The notes under the pieces: generated by a model
The model's input: the letters and a program-made list of their open reading frames with translations, nothing else
Told to the model about the DNA's origin: nothing
Database searches by the model: none
Position numbers and translations under genes: made by a program
Shown: positions 54,043-62,991 of the stretch, one piece after another
Position numbering within the stretch: the stretch's first letter is position 1
Layout of the letters: each line of letters opens with the position of its first letter
Origin: Streptomyces nojiriensis
GTDB taxonomy: Bacteria; Actinomycetota; Actinomycetes; Streptomycetales; Streptomycetaceae
Assembly (NCBI RefSeq): GCF_017639205.1
Contig: NZ_CP071139.1
Coordinates: forward strand, 2,232,001 to 2,296,000
Direction of reading: 5' to 3'
Length of the DNA stretch: 64,000 nt

Positions 54043-55857
54043 CTATCCGCCGTTCTTCTGCTTCTGCCGTTCCTGGAACTCGTTGGCCAGCTTGGTGTGC
54101 TCTTCGTAGGTCTTGGTGAAGGTCGTGGTCTTGCCGTCGACCGACACGAAGAACATCCAGCCGCCGTGGTCCGGGTTGAGCGTAGCGGTCAGCGCGTCCA
54201 GGCCCGGGTTGTTGATCGGCCCGGTGGGCAGTCCCCTGACGAAGTGCGTGTTGTAGGGGTGGTCGAAGGCCTGGGCTTCCTTCAGGTTGAAGTTGATCTC
54301 GCTCTGGTTCTTGACGTAGTTGTACGTCGAGTCGAACTGGAGCTTCTGGTTCGTGACGTCGTTGGTCTTCTTGAGGCGGTTGTAGACCACCTCCGCCATC
54401 TTCCGGAAGTCGTCGTGGTTCTTGCCCTCGGCGTTGACGAGGCTGGCGACCGTGACCACCTGGAGCGGATTCTCCAGGCCCAGCTCCTTGGCCTTGCCCT
54501 CGAGGCCCAGCTCCGTGTACTTGTCGGTCGCGTTCTTGACCATCTGCTTGAGCAGGGAGTCGGGGGTGCTGTCCTTGCTGAGGTCGTAGCGCGCCGGATA
54601 CAGGAAGCCCTCGAGCGGGTCGATCAGCTTCGGGTTGTTGTTCGCCCAGGCCGGCAGGCCGAGGTTCTTGATCTCGCGCTTGGCGATCTCGGCGGTGGTG
54701 CCCTCCTGCTGGCCCAGCTTCTTGTCGATCGCCGCGTACACCGCGGTGTTGCGCATGCCTTCGGTGACCGTGATGACGTTCAGCTTCGAGGGGTCGCTCA
54801 TCACCTCGACCGCGGACGCGGCCGACATCTTCTTCCGGAGCGGGTAGACACCGGCCTGGATGGCCTTGCCCGGAGGGAGCTTGGACGCGGCGTCGACGAA
54901 CGCCTGCCCGCTCGCGACGACGCCCGCCTTCTTGAGGATCAGGCCCATCTGCATGAGGCCCGAGCCCTTGGGGATCTCGACCTCGACGATGTCGCCGCCG
55001 CCCTCGCCCGCGAAGTCCTCGGCCGAGCTGAACCTGGCCTTGATGTAGTTGTAGCCGTAGTAGCCGCCACCGCCGGCCACGCCGAGGATGACGACCGCGG
55101 CGACCAGGCAGGTCATGCCTCTGCGCTTCTTGGGCTTGCCGCCCTTGGAGCGCCCGCCCCGGCGGCCGTCGCCGTCGTCGTCCGCGTCGCCGTCCTCACC
55201 GTCACGGCCGCCGCCTTCGGCGAGCAGGCCGTTCTCGGGCTCCTCCGCGGGCTCCGGCTCCTCGACGGGTTCCGGCTCCAGGTGCCGCCGGCCCGGGGGC
55301 TGCGGCGGCGCGTAGGCGTCCTCCGTGCCGTAGAGGTCGGGGGCCTCACCCGGGTAGCCCGCCACGGGCTGCTGGGTGTAGGGGTCCACGCCCGTGTACG
55401 GGTCGGTGTGCACGGCCGCCGCGTACTGGCCCTGGCCGGTGTCCCAGCCCTGGCTGTCGTACACCGGCTGCTGCGGCTGGGGCTGCTGCGCCTGCTGCTG
55501 CGGGGCATAGGCCTGCTGCTGCCCGGTGTACTGCGGCTGCTGCGGGTACTGGCCCTGCATGTACTGCTGGGGCTGCTGCGGCTGCTGCTGCGCCTGCTGT
55601 TCCTGCTGCGGGTACTGCCCCTGCGGGTACTGCTGCTGCGGATGCTGCTGCTGGTACTCCGGGTACTGCTGGTACTGCGGATGCTGGGGGTACTGCTGCT
55701 GGTACTGCGGCTCCTGTGGGTACTCCTGCTGCTGCGGGGCACCGCCGTGAGGCACCTGGCCCTGCTGGGTCTGGTGCCCGGTCCACCCCTGGTCCCCGTA
55801 AAGGGGGTCCTCAGGGTGCCAGGGTTCGGGGCCACGGCCCCGGCCATACTCAGTCAT
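54043..55857 (-). CDS. mltG: Endolytic murein transglycosylase MltG with long Gln-rich cytosolic tail
   Basis: The 604-aa protein has about 230 cytosolic residues of low complexity (Gln/Pro/Tyr repeats such as QQYPQHPQYQQYPEYQQQ, then acidic Glu/Asp-rich and basic GGRSKGGKPKKRRG). One transmembrane helix (TCLVAAVVILGVAGGGGYYG) follows, then an extracellular LysM-like and YceG domain. VTVASLVNAEGKNHDDFRKM carries the expected catalytic glutamate region; the first Glu of the frequent VEKE form is Asn here. FVRGLPTGPINNPGLDALTA is the other signature. MltG cuts nascent glycan strands and sets their length. Usual length is 340-400 aa, the excess being the tail. Confidence 0.93.
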   Translation of the reverse strand: MTEYGRGRGPEPWHPEDPLYGDQGWTGHQTQQGQVPHGGAPQQQEYPQEPQYQQQYPQHPQYQQYPEYQQQHPQQQYPQGQYPQQEQQAQQQPQQPQQYMQGQYPQQPQYTGQQQAYAPQQQAQQPQPQQPVYDSQGWDTGQGQYAAAVHTDPYTGVDPYTQQPVAGYPGEAPDLYGTEDAYAPPQPPGRRHLEPEPVEEPEPAEEPENGLLAEGGGRDGEDGDADDDGDGRRGGRSKGGKPKKRRGMTCLVAAVVILGVAGGGGYYGYNYIKARFSSAEDFAGEGGGDIVEVEIPKGSGLMQMGLILKKAGVVASGQAFVDAASKLPPGKAIQAGVYPLRKKMSAASAVEVMSDPSKLNVITVTEGMRNTAVYAAIDKKLGQQEGTTAEIAKREIKNLGLPAWANNNPKLIDPLEGFLYPARYDLSKDSTPDSLLKQMVKNATDKYTELGLEGKAKELGLENPLQVVTVASLVNAEGKNHDDFRKMAEVVYNRLKKTNDVTNQKLQFDSTYNYVKNQSEINFNLKEAQAFDHPYNTHFVRGLPTGPINNPGLDALTATLNPDHGGWMFFVSVDGKTTTFTKTYEEHTKLANEFQERQKQKNGG

Positions 55858-55985
55858 CGGTCCCCTAGAGCCGCGAGACGGAGGCCACGGACTCCGTCGT
55901 CCGTGGCACCCGGTTCCGCCTCTTTGACGGTGGGCGACGGCTGTTCGAATGCCGTCTCATCGCGCGGAACGTTACCGTATCGCGA

Positions 55986-56456
55986 TCAGACAACCACTTC
56001 GACGCACTCACCAGGCGGATTACCCGATACCCGTTCGGTCTCAAGAGCGTTCTGAAGGATCACCACAGCGGCTGCCTGATCGATGACCGACCGGCCCTTC
56101 TTGGCGTTCTTCCCGGAGGCCCGAAGACCCTGGGCGGCGGTGACCGTGGTCATCCGCTCGTCCACCAGACGGACCGTCACCGGCTTGATGCCCTTGGCGA
56201 GTTCGTTCGCGAAGGCGCGCACCTTGACCGCGGCCGGCCCCTCCCGCCCGCTGAGCGAGCGGGGGAGGCCGACCACGACTTCGAGGGGCTCGTACTCATC
56301 GACGAGCTGCCGCAGCCGCCGGTGGGCGAAGGGGATGTCCCGGCCCGGAACGGTTTCCACCGGTGTGGCGAGCACCCCGTCGGGGTCGCACGAGGCGACC
56401 CCGATCCGGGCGTCACCGACATCGATGGCGAGCCGGCGGCCGCGGCGCAGAGTCAT
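55986..56456 (-). CDS. ruvX: Holliday junction resolvase-like RuvX (YqgF)
   Basis: The 156-aa protein has the RNase H-like fold: RLAIDVGDARIGVASCDPDG with the first metal Asp, LEVVVGLPRSLSGREGPAAV, and the last acidic motif ERMTTVTAAQGLR followed by SVIDQAAAVVILQNAL. It is linked to 16S rRNA 5'-end maturation and to a possible nuclease role. The ATG (MTLRRGRRLAIDV) begins two bases after the alaS stop. The alaS-ruvX-mltG-aroE order is conserved in actinobacteria. Confidence 0.95.
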   Translation of the reverse strand: MTLRRGRRLAIDVGDARIGVASCDPDGVLATPVETVPGRDIPFAHRRLRQLVDEYEPLEVVVGLPRSLSGREGPAAVKVRAFANELAKGIKPVTVRLVDERMTTVTAAQGLRASGKNAKKGRSVIDQAAAVVILQNALETERVSGNPPGECVEVVV

Positions 56457-56458
56457 CG

Positions 56459-59128
56459 TCAGACCGTCTCTACGACGAGGCGCTCGACGGCGCTGATGGC
56501 CTCCGGCACGGCGGCCGGGTTCTGGCCGCCGCCCTGCGCGACGTCCGGCTTGCCGCCACCGCCGCCACCGAGGGTCTTGGCGGCCGTACGGACCAGGTCG
56601 CCCGCCTTGAGGCCGCGCTCGCGGGCGGCCTCGTTGGTGGCGATGACGGTCAGCGGGCGGTCGTTCGCCACGGTGAACAGGGCCACGACGGCCGGGCGGT
56701 CGCCCTGGATGCGGCCCCGGACGTCGAGGACCAGCTTGCGCAGGTCGTCGGCGCCGACGCCGTCCGCCACCTGGCCGACGACGAGGGCGACGCCCTTGAT
56801 GTCCTGGGCGTTCTGGGCGAGCCCGGCGGCGGCCTGGAGGACCTTCTCCGCGCGGAACTTCTCGATCTCCTTCTCGGCGTCCTTCAGCTTGCCGAGCATG
56901 GAGGCGATCTTCTCCGGCAGTTCCTCCGGACGGCCCTTGACCAGCTCCTGGAGCTGGGCGACGACCGTGTGCTCCTTGGCGAGGAAGTTGTACGCGTCCA
57001 CACCGACGAGGGCCTCGACGCGGCGTACGCCGGAGCCGATGGAGGACTCGCCGAGCAGCTTCACCAGACCCAGCTGGGCGGTGTTGCCGACGTGCGTGCC
57101 GCCGCACAGCTCCTTGGAGAAGTCGCCGATGGTCACGACGCGCACGCGCTCGCCGTACTTCTCGCCGAACTCGGCGATGGCGCCCTGCTTCTTCGCCTCG
57201 TCGATGCTCATGATCTCGGCGGTGACGTCGAGCTCGCGGGAGAGCACGTCGTTGATCTTCTGCTCGACGTCGGTGAGGACCGAGCCGGGGACGGCGTTCG
57301 GGGAGCCGAAGTCGAAGCGGAAGCGGCCGGGGCTGTTCTCGGAACCGGCCTGGGCGGCCGTGGGGCCGAGGGCGTCGCGCAGCGCCTGGTGGGTCAGGTG
57401 CGTGGCCGAGTGGGCGCGGGCGATGGCCCGGCGGCGCCTGACGTCGATGGCGGCGTACGCGGAGGCGCCCACGGTCACCTCGCCGACCTGGACGGAGCCC
57501 TTGTGCACGGAGACGCCCGGGACCGGCTGCTGGACGTCCCGGACCTCGATGACGGCGCCCGTGTCGAGCTTGATCCGGCCCTGGTCGGCGAGCTGGCCGC
57601 CGCCCTCGGCGTAGAAGGGGGTGCGGTCGAGGACGACCTCGACCTCGTCGCCCTCGGAGGCGGCGGGCGCGGAGACGCCGTTGACCAGCAGGCCGACGAT
57701 GGTGGACTCGCCCTGGTTGGTGGCGTAGCCGGTGAACTCGGTGGCGCCGGCGCCGTCCGCGATCTCCCGGTAGGCGGACATGTCCGCGTGGCCGGTCTTC
57801 TTGGCCTTGGCGTCGGCCTTGGCCCGGTCGCGCTGCTCCTGCATGAGGCGGCGGAAGCCGGGCTCGTCCACGGTCAGGCCCTGCTCGGCGGCCATCTCGA
57901 GGGTGAGGTCGATCGGGAAGCCCCAGGTGTCGTGGAGCAGGAACGCCTTGTCGCCGGAGAGGACCGTGCCACCGGTGGCCTTGGTCTCGGTCACGGCGGT
58001 GTCGAGGATGTTGGTGCCGCCCTTGATGGCCTTGAGGAAGGCGGCCTCTTCGGCGAGCGCGACCGTCTCGATGCGCTTGCGGTCGGTGACGAGCTCCGGG
58101 TACTGCTGGCCCATCGTGTCGATCACGACGCCGACCAGGTCCTGGACGACGGGACCGGTGGCACCCATGAGGCGCATGTTGCGGATGGCGCGGCGCATGA
58201 TGCGGCGCAGCACGTAGCCGCGACCCTCGTTGCCGGGGGTGACGCCGTCGCCGATGAGCATGGTCGAGGTGCGGATGTGGTCGGCGACCACGCGCAGCGA
58301 GACGTCCGTGCCCTGGGCGGCGCCGTAGCGCACACCGGTCAGCTCGGTGGCCTTGTCCATGACCACGCGCAGGGTGTCGGTCTCGTACATGTTCTGCACG
58401 CCCTGCAGGATCATCGCGAGGCGCTCGAGGCCGAGACCCGTGTCGATGTTCTTCGACGGCAGGTCGCCGAGGATCGGGAAGTCTTCCTTCCCGTCGCCGG
58501 CGCCGCGCTCGTACTGCATGAAGACCAGGTTCCAGATCTCCACGTAGCGCTCGTCGTTGACGGCCGGGCCGCCCTCGACGCCGAACTCGGGGCCGCGGTC
58601 GTAGTTGATCTCCGAGCACGGGCCGCAGGGACCCGGGACGCCCATGGACCAGAAGTTGTCCTTCTTGCCCAGGCGCTGGATGCGCTCGGCGGGGACGCCG
58701 ATCTTCTCGCGCCAGATCTGCTCGGCCTCGTCGTCGTCGAGGTAGACGGTGATCCAGAGCTTCTCCGGCTCCAGGCCGTAGCCGCCGTCCGCCACGGAGC
58801 TGGTGAGCAGCTCCCAGGCGTACTTGATGGCGCCTTCCTTGAAGTAGTCCCCGAAGGAGAAGTTGCCGCACATCTGGAAGAACGTGCCGTGGCGGGTGGT
58901 CTTGCCGACCTCTTCGATGTCCGGCGTGCGGACGCACTTCTGGACGCTGGTGAGCGTCGGGGCCGGCGGCTTGGTCTCGCCCAGGAAGTAGGGCTTGAAC
59001 GGCACCATGCCCGCGGGCACCAGCAGCAGAGTCGGGTCGTCCGCGATGAGCGACGCCGAAGGGACAACGGCGTGACCGCGCTCCTCGAAGAAGCTCAGCC
59101 AGCGGCGGCGAATCTCAGCCGACTCCAT
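56459..59128 (-). CDS. alaS: Alanyl-tRNA synthetase
   Basis: The 889-aa class II synthetase charges tRNA-Ala. The catalytic domain has [20 protein letters not shown] and [20 protein letters not shown]. The editing domain holds the zinc motif [14 protein letters not shown] and [15 protein letters not shown], which removes mischarged Ser and Gly. The C-terminal C-Ala domain ends at about 889 and includes [20 protein letters not shown]. Length is normal. ATG overlaps the DUF6167 gene stop by one base. Confidence 0.98.
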   Translation of the reverse strand: MESAEIRRRWLSFFEERGHAVVPSASLIADDPTLLLVPAGMVPFKPYFLGETKPPAPTLTSVQKCVRTPDIEEVGKTTRHGTFFQMCGNFSFGDYFKEGAIKYAWELLTSSVADGGYGLEPEKLWITVYLDDDEAEQIWREKIGVPAERIQRLGKKDNFWSMGVPGPCGPCSEINYDRGPEFGVEGGPAVNDERYVEIWNLVFMQYERGAGDGKEDFPILGDLPSKNIDTGLGLERLAMILQGVQNMYETDTLRVVMDKATELTGVRYGAAQGTDVSLRVVADHIRTSTMLIGDGVTPGNEGRGYVLRRIMRRAIRNMRLMGATGPVVQDLVGVVIDTMGQQYPELVTDRKRIETVALAEEAAFLKAIKGGTNILDTAVTETKATGGTVLSGDKAFLLHDTWGFPIDLTLEMAAEQGLTVDEPGFRRLMQEQRDRAKADAKAKKTGHADMSAYREIADGAGATEFTGYATNQGESTIVGLLVNGVSAPAASEGDEVEVVLDRTPFYAEGGGQLADQGRIKLDTGAVIEVRDVQQPVPGVSVHKGSVQVGEVTVGASAYAAIDVRRRRAIARAHSATHLTHQALRDALGPTAAQAGSENSPGRFRFDFGSPNAVPGSVLTDVEQKINDVLSRELDVTAEIMSIDEAKKQGAIAEFGEKYGERVRVVTIGDFSKELCGGTHVGNTAQLGLVKLLGESSIGSGVRRVEALVGVDAYNFLAKEHTVVAQLQELVKGRPEELPEKIASMLGKLKDAEKEIEKFRAEKVLQAAAGLAQNAQDIKGVALVVGQVADGVGADDLRKLVLDVRGRIQGDRPAVVALFTVANDRPLTVIATNEAARERGLKAGDLVRTAAKTLGGGGGGKPDVAQGGGQNPAAVPEAISAVERLVVETV

Positions 59129-59472
59129 CAGTGGTCCTCATTCCGGTCGTACGAAAACTTAGGTCGGTAGGTGGTCTTGCTGTTCTCGATGGCCCGCAGC
59201 CGCCGCGGCCCGGGAAGGGCCGTGACGTTGTCGAGCCGGTCGGGATCCTGGTGGAGCCCCAGTGCGTCGTTCAGCTCGTCCTCGCGCTGCGTCATTCCCG
59301 CTTTGACGTCGAGGGCGAAGTCCTTGAGGCGGTGTCCCGCCTCCACGGCCTTGTCGGCCGCCTGGGCGGCGAGACTCTCCGGCGTCAGCTTCTTCAGCTG
59401 GCGGTTGACCTTGGTGGTGGCCCACACGCCGGCGGCTGCGCCTGCGGTGAACCAGAAGGCTCGGCGGAACAT
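59128..59472 (-). CDS. DUF6167-type small membrane-associated protein
   Basis: The 114-aa protein has an N-terminal hydrophobic helix ([20 protein letters not shown]). A long charged helix follows ([20 protein letters not shown] and onward), with a tail holding [21 protein letters not shown] recognise the sequence as the conserved actinobacterial protein between alaS and a DUF948 gene, with no known role. It overlaps alaS by one base and begins eight bases after the DUF948 gene. The pattern suggests a bitopic inner-membrane protein forming a coiled coil. Confidence 0.85.
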   Translation of the reverse strand: MFRRAFWFTAGAAAGVWATTKVNRQLKKLTPESLAAQAADKAVEAGHRLKDFALDVKAGMTQREDELNDALGLHQDPDRLDNVTALPGPRRLRAIENSKTTYRPKFSYDRNEDH

Positions 59473-59480
59473 CGGCGGTC

Positions 59481-59924
59481 TCAGCCCTTCTGCTTCCGGC
59501 GCCGGGCGGCCGGCACCGTACGTCCAACGATCACGGTTCGTCGGGATGCCTTCGGCGGCGTGCCGCCCGACGTCGCGGCATCCCCCTTGCCCAGCGCCTT
59601 GCGGACGCCGTAGCCGAAGGCCGCGACCTTCACCAGCGGCCCGCCGAAGGCGGTGGCCACGGTGGAGGACAGCGCGGAGGCGTTGGAGGTGACCTCCTGC
59701 ACGTCGCTCGCGATGGCGTCGACCCGGTCGAGCTGGGTGCGCGCGGAGCGGACGGTGGTGGAGGCGTCGGCGAGCAGCGGGACGGCCTGGTCGGTCACGT
59801 CGGCCACCAGCTTGGTGGTCGCCCTGAGCACCTGGGCCAGCCGCACCAGGGCCACCGCGAGGAAGGAGATCAGGATCGCCCAGAAGACGGCCACGATGAT
59901 CCCGGCCACCTCTACACCGGACAC
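59481..59924 (-). CDS. DUF948 membrane protein
   Basis: The 147-aa protein has one N-terminal transmembrane helix (IIVAVFWAILISFLAVALVR). An amphipathic region resembling a methyl-accepting-protein coiled coil follows (LVADVTDQAVPLLADASTTV, then RTQLDRVDAIASDVQEVT), with a short second hydrophobic segment and a basic C-terminus RRKQKG. DUF948 proteins are widespread near alaS in actinobacteria and related to general-stress proteins in firmicutes. It probably anchors in the membrane with the downstream DUF6167 protein; function unknown. Confidence 0.88.
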   Translation of the reverse strand: MSGVEVAGIIVAVFWAILISFLAVALVRLAQVLRATTKLVADVTDQAVPLLADASTTVRSARTQLDRVDAIASDVQEVTSNASALSSTVATAFGGPLVKVAAFGYGVRKALGKGDAATSGGTPPKASRRTVIVGRTVPAARRRKQKG

Positions 59925-60032
59925 GTCACACCGCTCTCTGTCTGTACCTGAACCGCAGGACTATTCGCCCTCCGACCCTATCGCGCCGGAGATCCCCAGC
60001 CGTACCGGAAATCCGGGAGGACCGGACCCGTC

Positions 60033-60062
60033 TTGAACGCAGCGCATCCGGACCAGTACCCT
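60033..60062 (+). promoter_or_regulatory. Promoter for a leaderless STAND ATPase mRNA
   Basis: TTGAAC (60033-60038) and TACCCT (60057-60062) are 18 bases apart, with ATG ten bases after the -10. Transcription should begin at or next to the start codon, explaining the absence of a ribosome binding site. Confidence 0.6.
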
Positions 60063-60071
60063 CCGTGTCCT

Positions 60072-62246
60072 ATGGGACAGAGACCCCTTCGAAGTACCGC
60101 CGGGGGCAATCTTCCCTCGGAGCTCGGCCGGTTCATCGGGCGGGGTGGCGAACTCGCCGAGCTGGGGCGGCTCCTGGAGTCCTCGCGGCTCGTGACGGTG
60201 ACCGGCGTGGGCGGGGTGGGCAAGTCCCGGCTCGTGCTCGCGGCGGCCCGGGCCGCCGCCGAGGGACCGCAGGAACGCTACTGCGACGGGGTCTGGCTGG
60301 CCGAGCTGGCCACGGTCCGGGATCCCGCGCTGCTGGAGCTGGCTCTCGCCGAGGCGCTGGAACTGACCGATCACACCACCCGGCCGCCCCGGACGGTCCT
60401 GGCCGAGCACCTGGCCGGGCGCCGGCTGCTGCTGGTCCTGGACGGCTTCGAGCAGCTGGTCGACGAGTGCGCCGGCCTGGTGCGGGAGCTGCTGCGGCGC
60501 TGTCCCGGCCTGCGCGTCCTCGCGGCCGGCCGGCGCCCGCTGGCCCTGGACGGGGAGCTGGCGTTCCCGCTGGCCCCGCCGGCCCCCGAGGAGGCGCTGG
60601 CCCTGCTGGCGGCGCGGGCGTCCGCGGCCGACCCGGCCTTCGCGGTGACCGCGGAGAACCGGGCCGCTCTGGTCGAGCTGTGCGCCCGCCTCGACGGGAT
60701 CCCGCTGGCGCTGGAGCTGGCGGCGGGCCGGCTGCGGACGCTGTCCCCCGCGCAGGTTCTGGCCCGGCTGGAGGACCGCTTCGCGCTGCTGACGGGCGGT
60801 GCGCGCGGCGGGCTCGCCCGGCACCGGGCGCTGCGGACGGCGATCGGCTGGAGCCATGAGCTGTGCACGCCCGCGGAGCGGCTGCTGTGGGCGCGGCTGT
60901 CGGTGTTCGCGGGGCAGTTCGACCTCGACGCCGTCGAATACGTGTGTGCGGGTCCGGATCTGCCGGTGGAGGACGTGCTGGACCTGGTCGGGGAGCTCCT
61001 CGCCCAGTCACTGCTGGTCCGGGAGGAGACGCCCGCCGGGGTGCGTTTCCGGATGCTGGAGACCGTACGGGTGTACGGGGCGGGGTGGCTGGAGTCGCTG
61101 GGCGACGCCGGACGCCTGCGGCGGCGCCACCGGGACTGGTACGTGGGGCTCGCGACGTGGTGCGAGCTGGACTGGTTCAGCCCGCGCCAGCAGGAGGTGG
61201 CCGCACTGGTGGAGGCGGAGCTGCCGAACATCCGGCTCGCCCTGGAGTGCTGCCTGGACGAGCCGGACGAGGCGCATCTGGGCCAGTACCTGGCGGGGAC
61301 GCTGTGGTTCTACTGGGCGGGCTGCGGGCGCCTGACCGAGGGGCGGCACTGGCTGGACCGGACCCTGGAACCGGCGGACCGGGCGGTGGAGTACGAGACC
61401 TCGCGGCTGAAGGCCCTGTGGGTGCTGGGCTACGTCGCGGCGCTGCAGGGGGACGCGGCGGCCTCGATGAGCGCCCTGTACGAGTGCCGGGACGGGGCGG
61501 CGCAGAGCGGGAACCCGGTGGCGGCGGCCTACGCGGTGCACCGGATGGGCTGCCTGGCGCTGATCTCGGACGACATGGCGCGGGCCCGGGAGCTGCTGGG
61601 CGCGGCGCTGGAGCAGTACCGGGCGGCCGGCGAGCTGAACAGCAACGTGCTGATGTGCCAGGTGGAGCTGGGGATGGCGCTGGCCTTCCTCGGTGACCTG
61701 CCGGGCGCGCTCGCGCTGTGCGGGGAGGTCCGGGAGATCTGCGAGGAGCGCGGGGAGCGCTGGACGAAGGCGTACGCCCTCTACGTGCTCGCGTACGCGG
61801 CCCTCGACGCGGGGCGCACGCAGGAGGCCCGGCGGCTGCTGACCGAGTGCGTGGCCATCAACCACGTCTTCCACGATCTGGTCGGGCTGGTGCTCGCGCT
61901 GGAGCTGCTCGCGCTGGTCACGGTCGCGGAGGGGGACGCGGCCGAGGCCGCGGTGCTCCAGGGCGCGGCGGAGCCGATGTGGGGCGGGGTGGGGCTGCAG
62001 CTGTTCGGCTCGGGGTACTTCAACGCCCCGCGGCTGATGTGCCGGGAGCAGGCGGGCGAGCTCCTGGGCGCCGAGCGCTACGCGGCGTACGAGGCCGAGG
62101 GCCGGGAGCTGAACCGTGAGGCGCTGGTCGGGCGGGCGCTGCGCGACCCGGCGGAACGCGGCGCCGGCGGGGTGCCCCGGCAGGCGGGGCGGCCGCGCGG
62201 CTCCCGGGTGTCGAGGGGCGCGGCGGCGGAGCAGCCGCAGCCCTGA
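60072..62246 (+). CDS. STAND/NB-ARC ATPase with helical repeats, AfsR-like but without a SARP domain
   Basis: The 724-aa protein starts MGQRPLRSTAGGNLPSELGR. Its NTPase domain has Walker A TVTGVGGVGKSRLVLA (43-58) and Walker B RRLLLVLDGFEQL (117-129), then a winged-helix-like segment near TAIGWSHELCTPAERLLWAR. The C-terminal 350 residues are TPR-like helices (LNSNVLMCQVELGMALAFLG and onward). Similar cores occur in AfsR and LuxR-type STAND regulators, but there is no N-terminal DNA-binding domain and no C-terminal HTH, so it may act through protein partners. The ATG at 60072 is preferred because a good promoter ends just before it. The tail is Arg/Gly-rich. Confidence 0.87.
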   Translation: MGQRPLRSTAGGNLPSELGRFIGRGGELAELGRLLESSRLVTVTGVGGVGKSRLVLAAARAAAEGPQERYCDGVWLAELATVRDPALLELALAEALELTDHTTRPPRTVLAEHLAGRRLLLVLDGFEQLVDECAGLVRELLRRCPGLRVLAAGRRPLALDGELAFPLAPPAPEEALALLAARASAADPAFAVTAENRAALVELCARLDGIPLALELAAGRLRTLSPAQVLARLEDRFALLTGGARGGLARHRALRTAIGWSHELCTPAERLLWARLSVFAGQFDLDAVEYVCAGPDLPVEDVLDLVGELLAQSLLVREETPAGVRFRMLETVRVYGAGWLESLGDAGRLRRRHRDWYVGLATWCELDWFSPRQQEVAALVEAELPNIRLALECCLDEPDEAHLGQYLAGTLWFYWAGCGRLTEGRHWLDRTLEPADRAVEYETSRLKALWVLGYVAALQGDAAASMSALYECRDGAAQSGNPVAAAYAVHRMGCLALISDDMARARELLGAALEQYRAAGELNSNVLMCQVELGMALAFLGDLPGALALCGEVREICEERGERWTKAYALYVLAYAALDAGRTQEARRLLTECVAINHVFHDLVGLVLALELLALVTVAEGDAAEAAVLQGAAEPMWGGVGLQLFGSGYFNAPRLMCREQAGELLGAERYAAYEAEGRELNREALVGRALRDPAERGAGGVPRQAGRPRGSRVSRGAAAEQPQP

Positions 62247-62264
62247 GGCCGGTCCGGGAAACGG

Positions 62265-62296
62265 AAAACCCGCCGCCCCATGGAGGGGACGGCGGG
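62265..62296 (-). terminator. rpsD terminator
   Basis: CCCGCCGCCCC (62269-62279) pairs with GGGGACGGCGGG (62285-62296) with one bulged A. On the minus strand TTTT follows the stem (62268-62265), making an intrinsic terminator for rpsD. Confidence 0.82.
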
Positions 62297-62324
62297 CTGA
62301 CCAGTCGGTGAGACTAGGCCTGCA

Positions 62325-62936
62325 TCAGCGGGCGTAGTACTCGACGACGAGCTGCTCGTCGCAGATGACCGGGATTTCCTTGCGGTTCGGGTCGCGGTCC
62401 AGGCGGAAGGCCAGGGCCTTCAGGTTGACCTGCAGGTAGCGCGGGGTCTCGCCCTCGCCTGCGTAGCCACCCTCACGGGCAACCTGGAACGGAACCTTCT
62501 CGCGGCTGCGCTCGCGCACGGTGATGACGTCGTCCGGACGGACGCGGAACGACGGCTTGTCGACCTTGTCGCCGTTGACCTCGATGTGGCCGTGAACGAC
62601 CATCTGGCGGGCCTGGTAGATGGTGCGGGCGATGCCCGAACGCAGGACCAGGGCGTCGAGGCGACGCTCGAGCTCGACGACAAGCGCCTCGCCCGTCTTG
62701 CCTTCGGCCTTCTTGGCGCGGTCGTACGCGCGGGCCATCTGACGCTCAGAGATGTCGTACTGAGCGCGCAGACGCTGCTTCTCGAGCAGACGAACCTTGT
62801 AGTCCGAGTTCTGCTTGCGGCCACGGCCGTGCTCGCCCGGCGGGTAGGGGCGGGCCTCGAAGTACTTGACGGCCTTCGGGGTCAGCGCAATGCCGAGGGC
62901 ACGCGACTTCTTGACCTTGGGTCGCTTCTGGTTCAC
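62325..62936 (-). CDS. rpsD: 30S ribosomal protein S4, zinc-free form
   Basis: The 203-aa primary 16S rRNA-binding protein nucleates assembly of the small subunit. It opens [20 protein letters not shown], without the N-terminal CxxC zinc site of the C+ form. The S4 RNA-binding domain holds [20 protein letters not shown] and [15 protein letters not shown]. The GTG start follows GGAGGT by several bases. As in other Streptomyces, rpsD stands alone instead of in the alpha operon. It is divergent from the DUF2470 gene and shares its short promoter region. Confidence 0.96.
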   Translation of the reverse strand: MNQKRPKVKKSRALGIALTPKAVKYFEARPYPPGEHGRGRKQNSDYKVRLLEKQRLRAQYDISERQMARAYDRAKKAEGKTGEALVVELERRLDALVLRSGIARTIYQARQMVVHGHIEVNGDKVDKPSFRVRPDDVITVRERSREKVPFQVAREGGYAGEGETPRYLQVNLKALAFRLDRDPNRKEIPVICDEQLVVEYYAR

Positions 62937-62958
62937 GGGGAACCTACCTCCATGTAAG

Positions 62959-62977
62959 TTAGGTGAGGCTTACCTTA
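62959..62977 (+). promoter_or_regulatory. Iron box (DmdR/IdeR-type operator)
   Basis: TTAGGTGAGGCTTACCTTA matches the actinobacterial iron-box palindrome TTAGGTTAGGCTAACCTAA at 16 of 19 bases. It lies 15 bases before the DUF2470 gene ATG and 23 bases from the rpsD GTG, so an iron-loaded DmdR could repress the former and perhaps touch the latter. Confidence 0.8.
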
Positions 62978-62991
62978 GCGAGGAGGACGTA

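Noticed and set aside
55430..55760. CRISPR-like or minisatellite array
   Set aside because: The periodic CTGCTG/TGCGGGTA pattern is codon repetition in the Gln/Pro/Tyr-rich MltG tail; there are no uniform spacers.
60072..60110. SARP-type activator identity for the STAND ATPase
   Set aside because: There is no OmpR-like or BTAD domain before the P-loop; only about 40 residues precede it.
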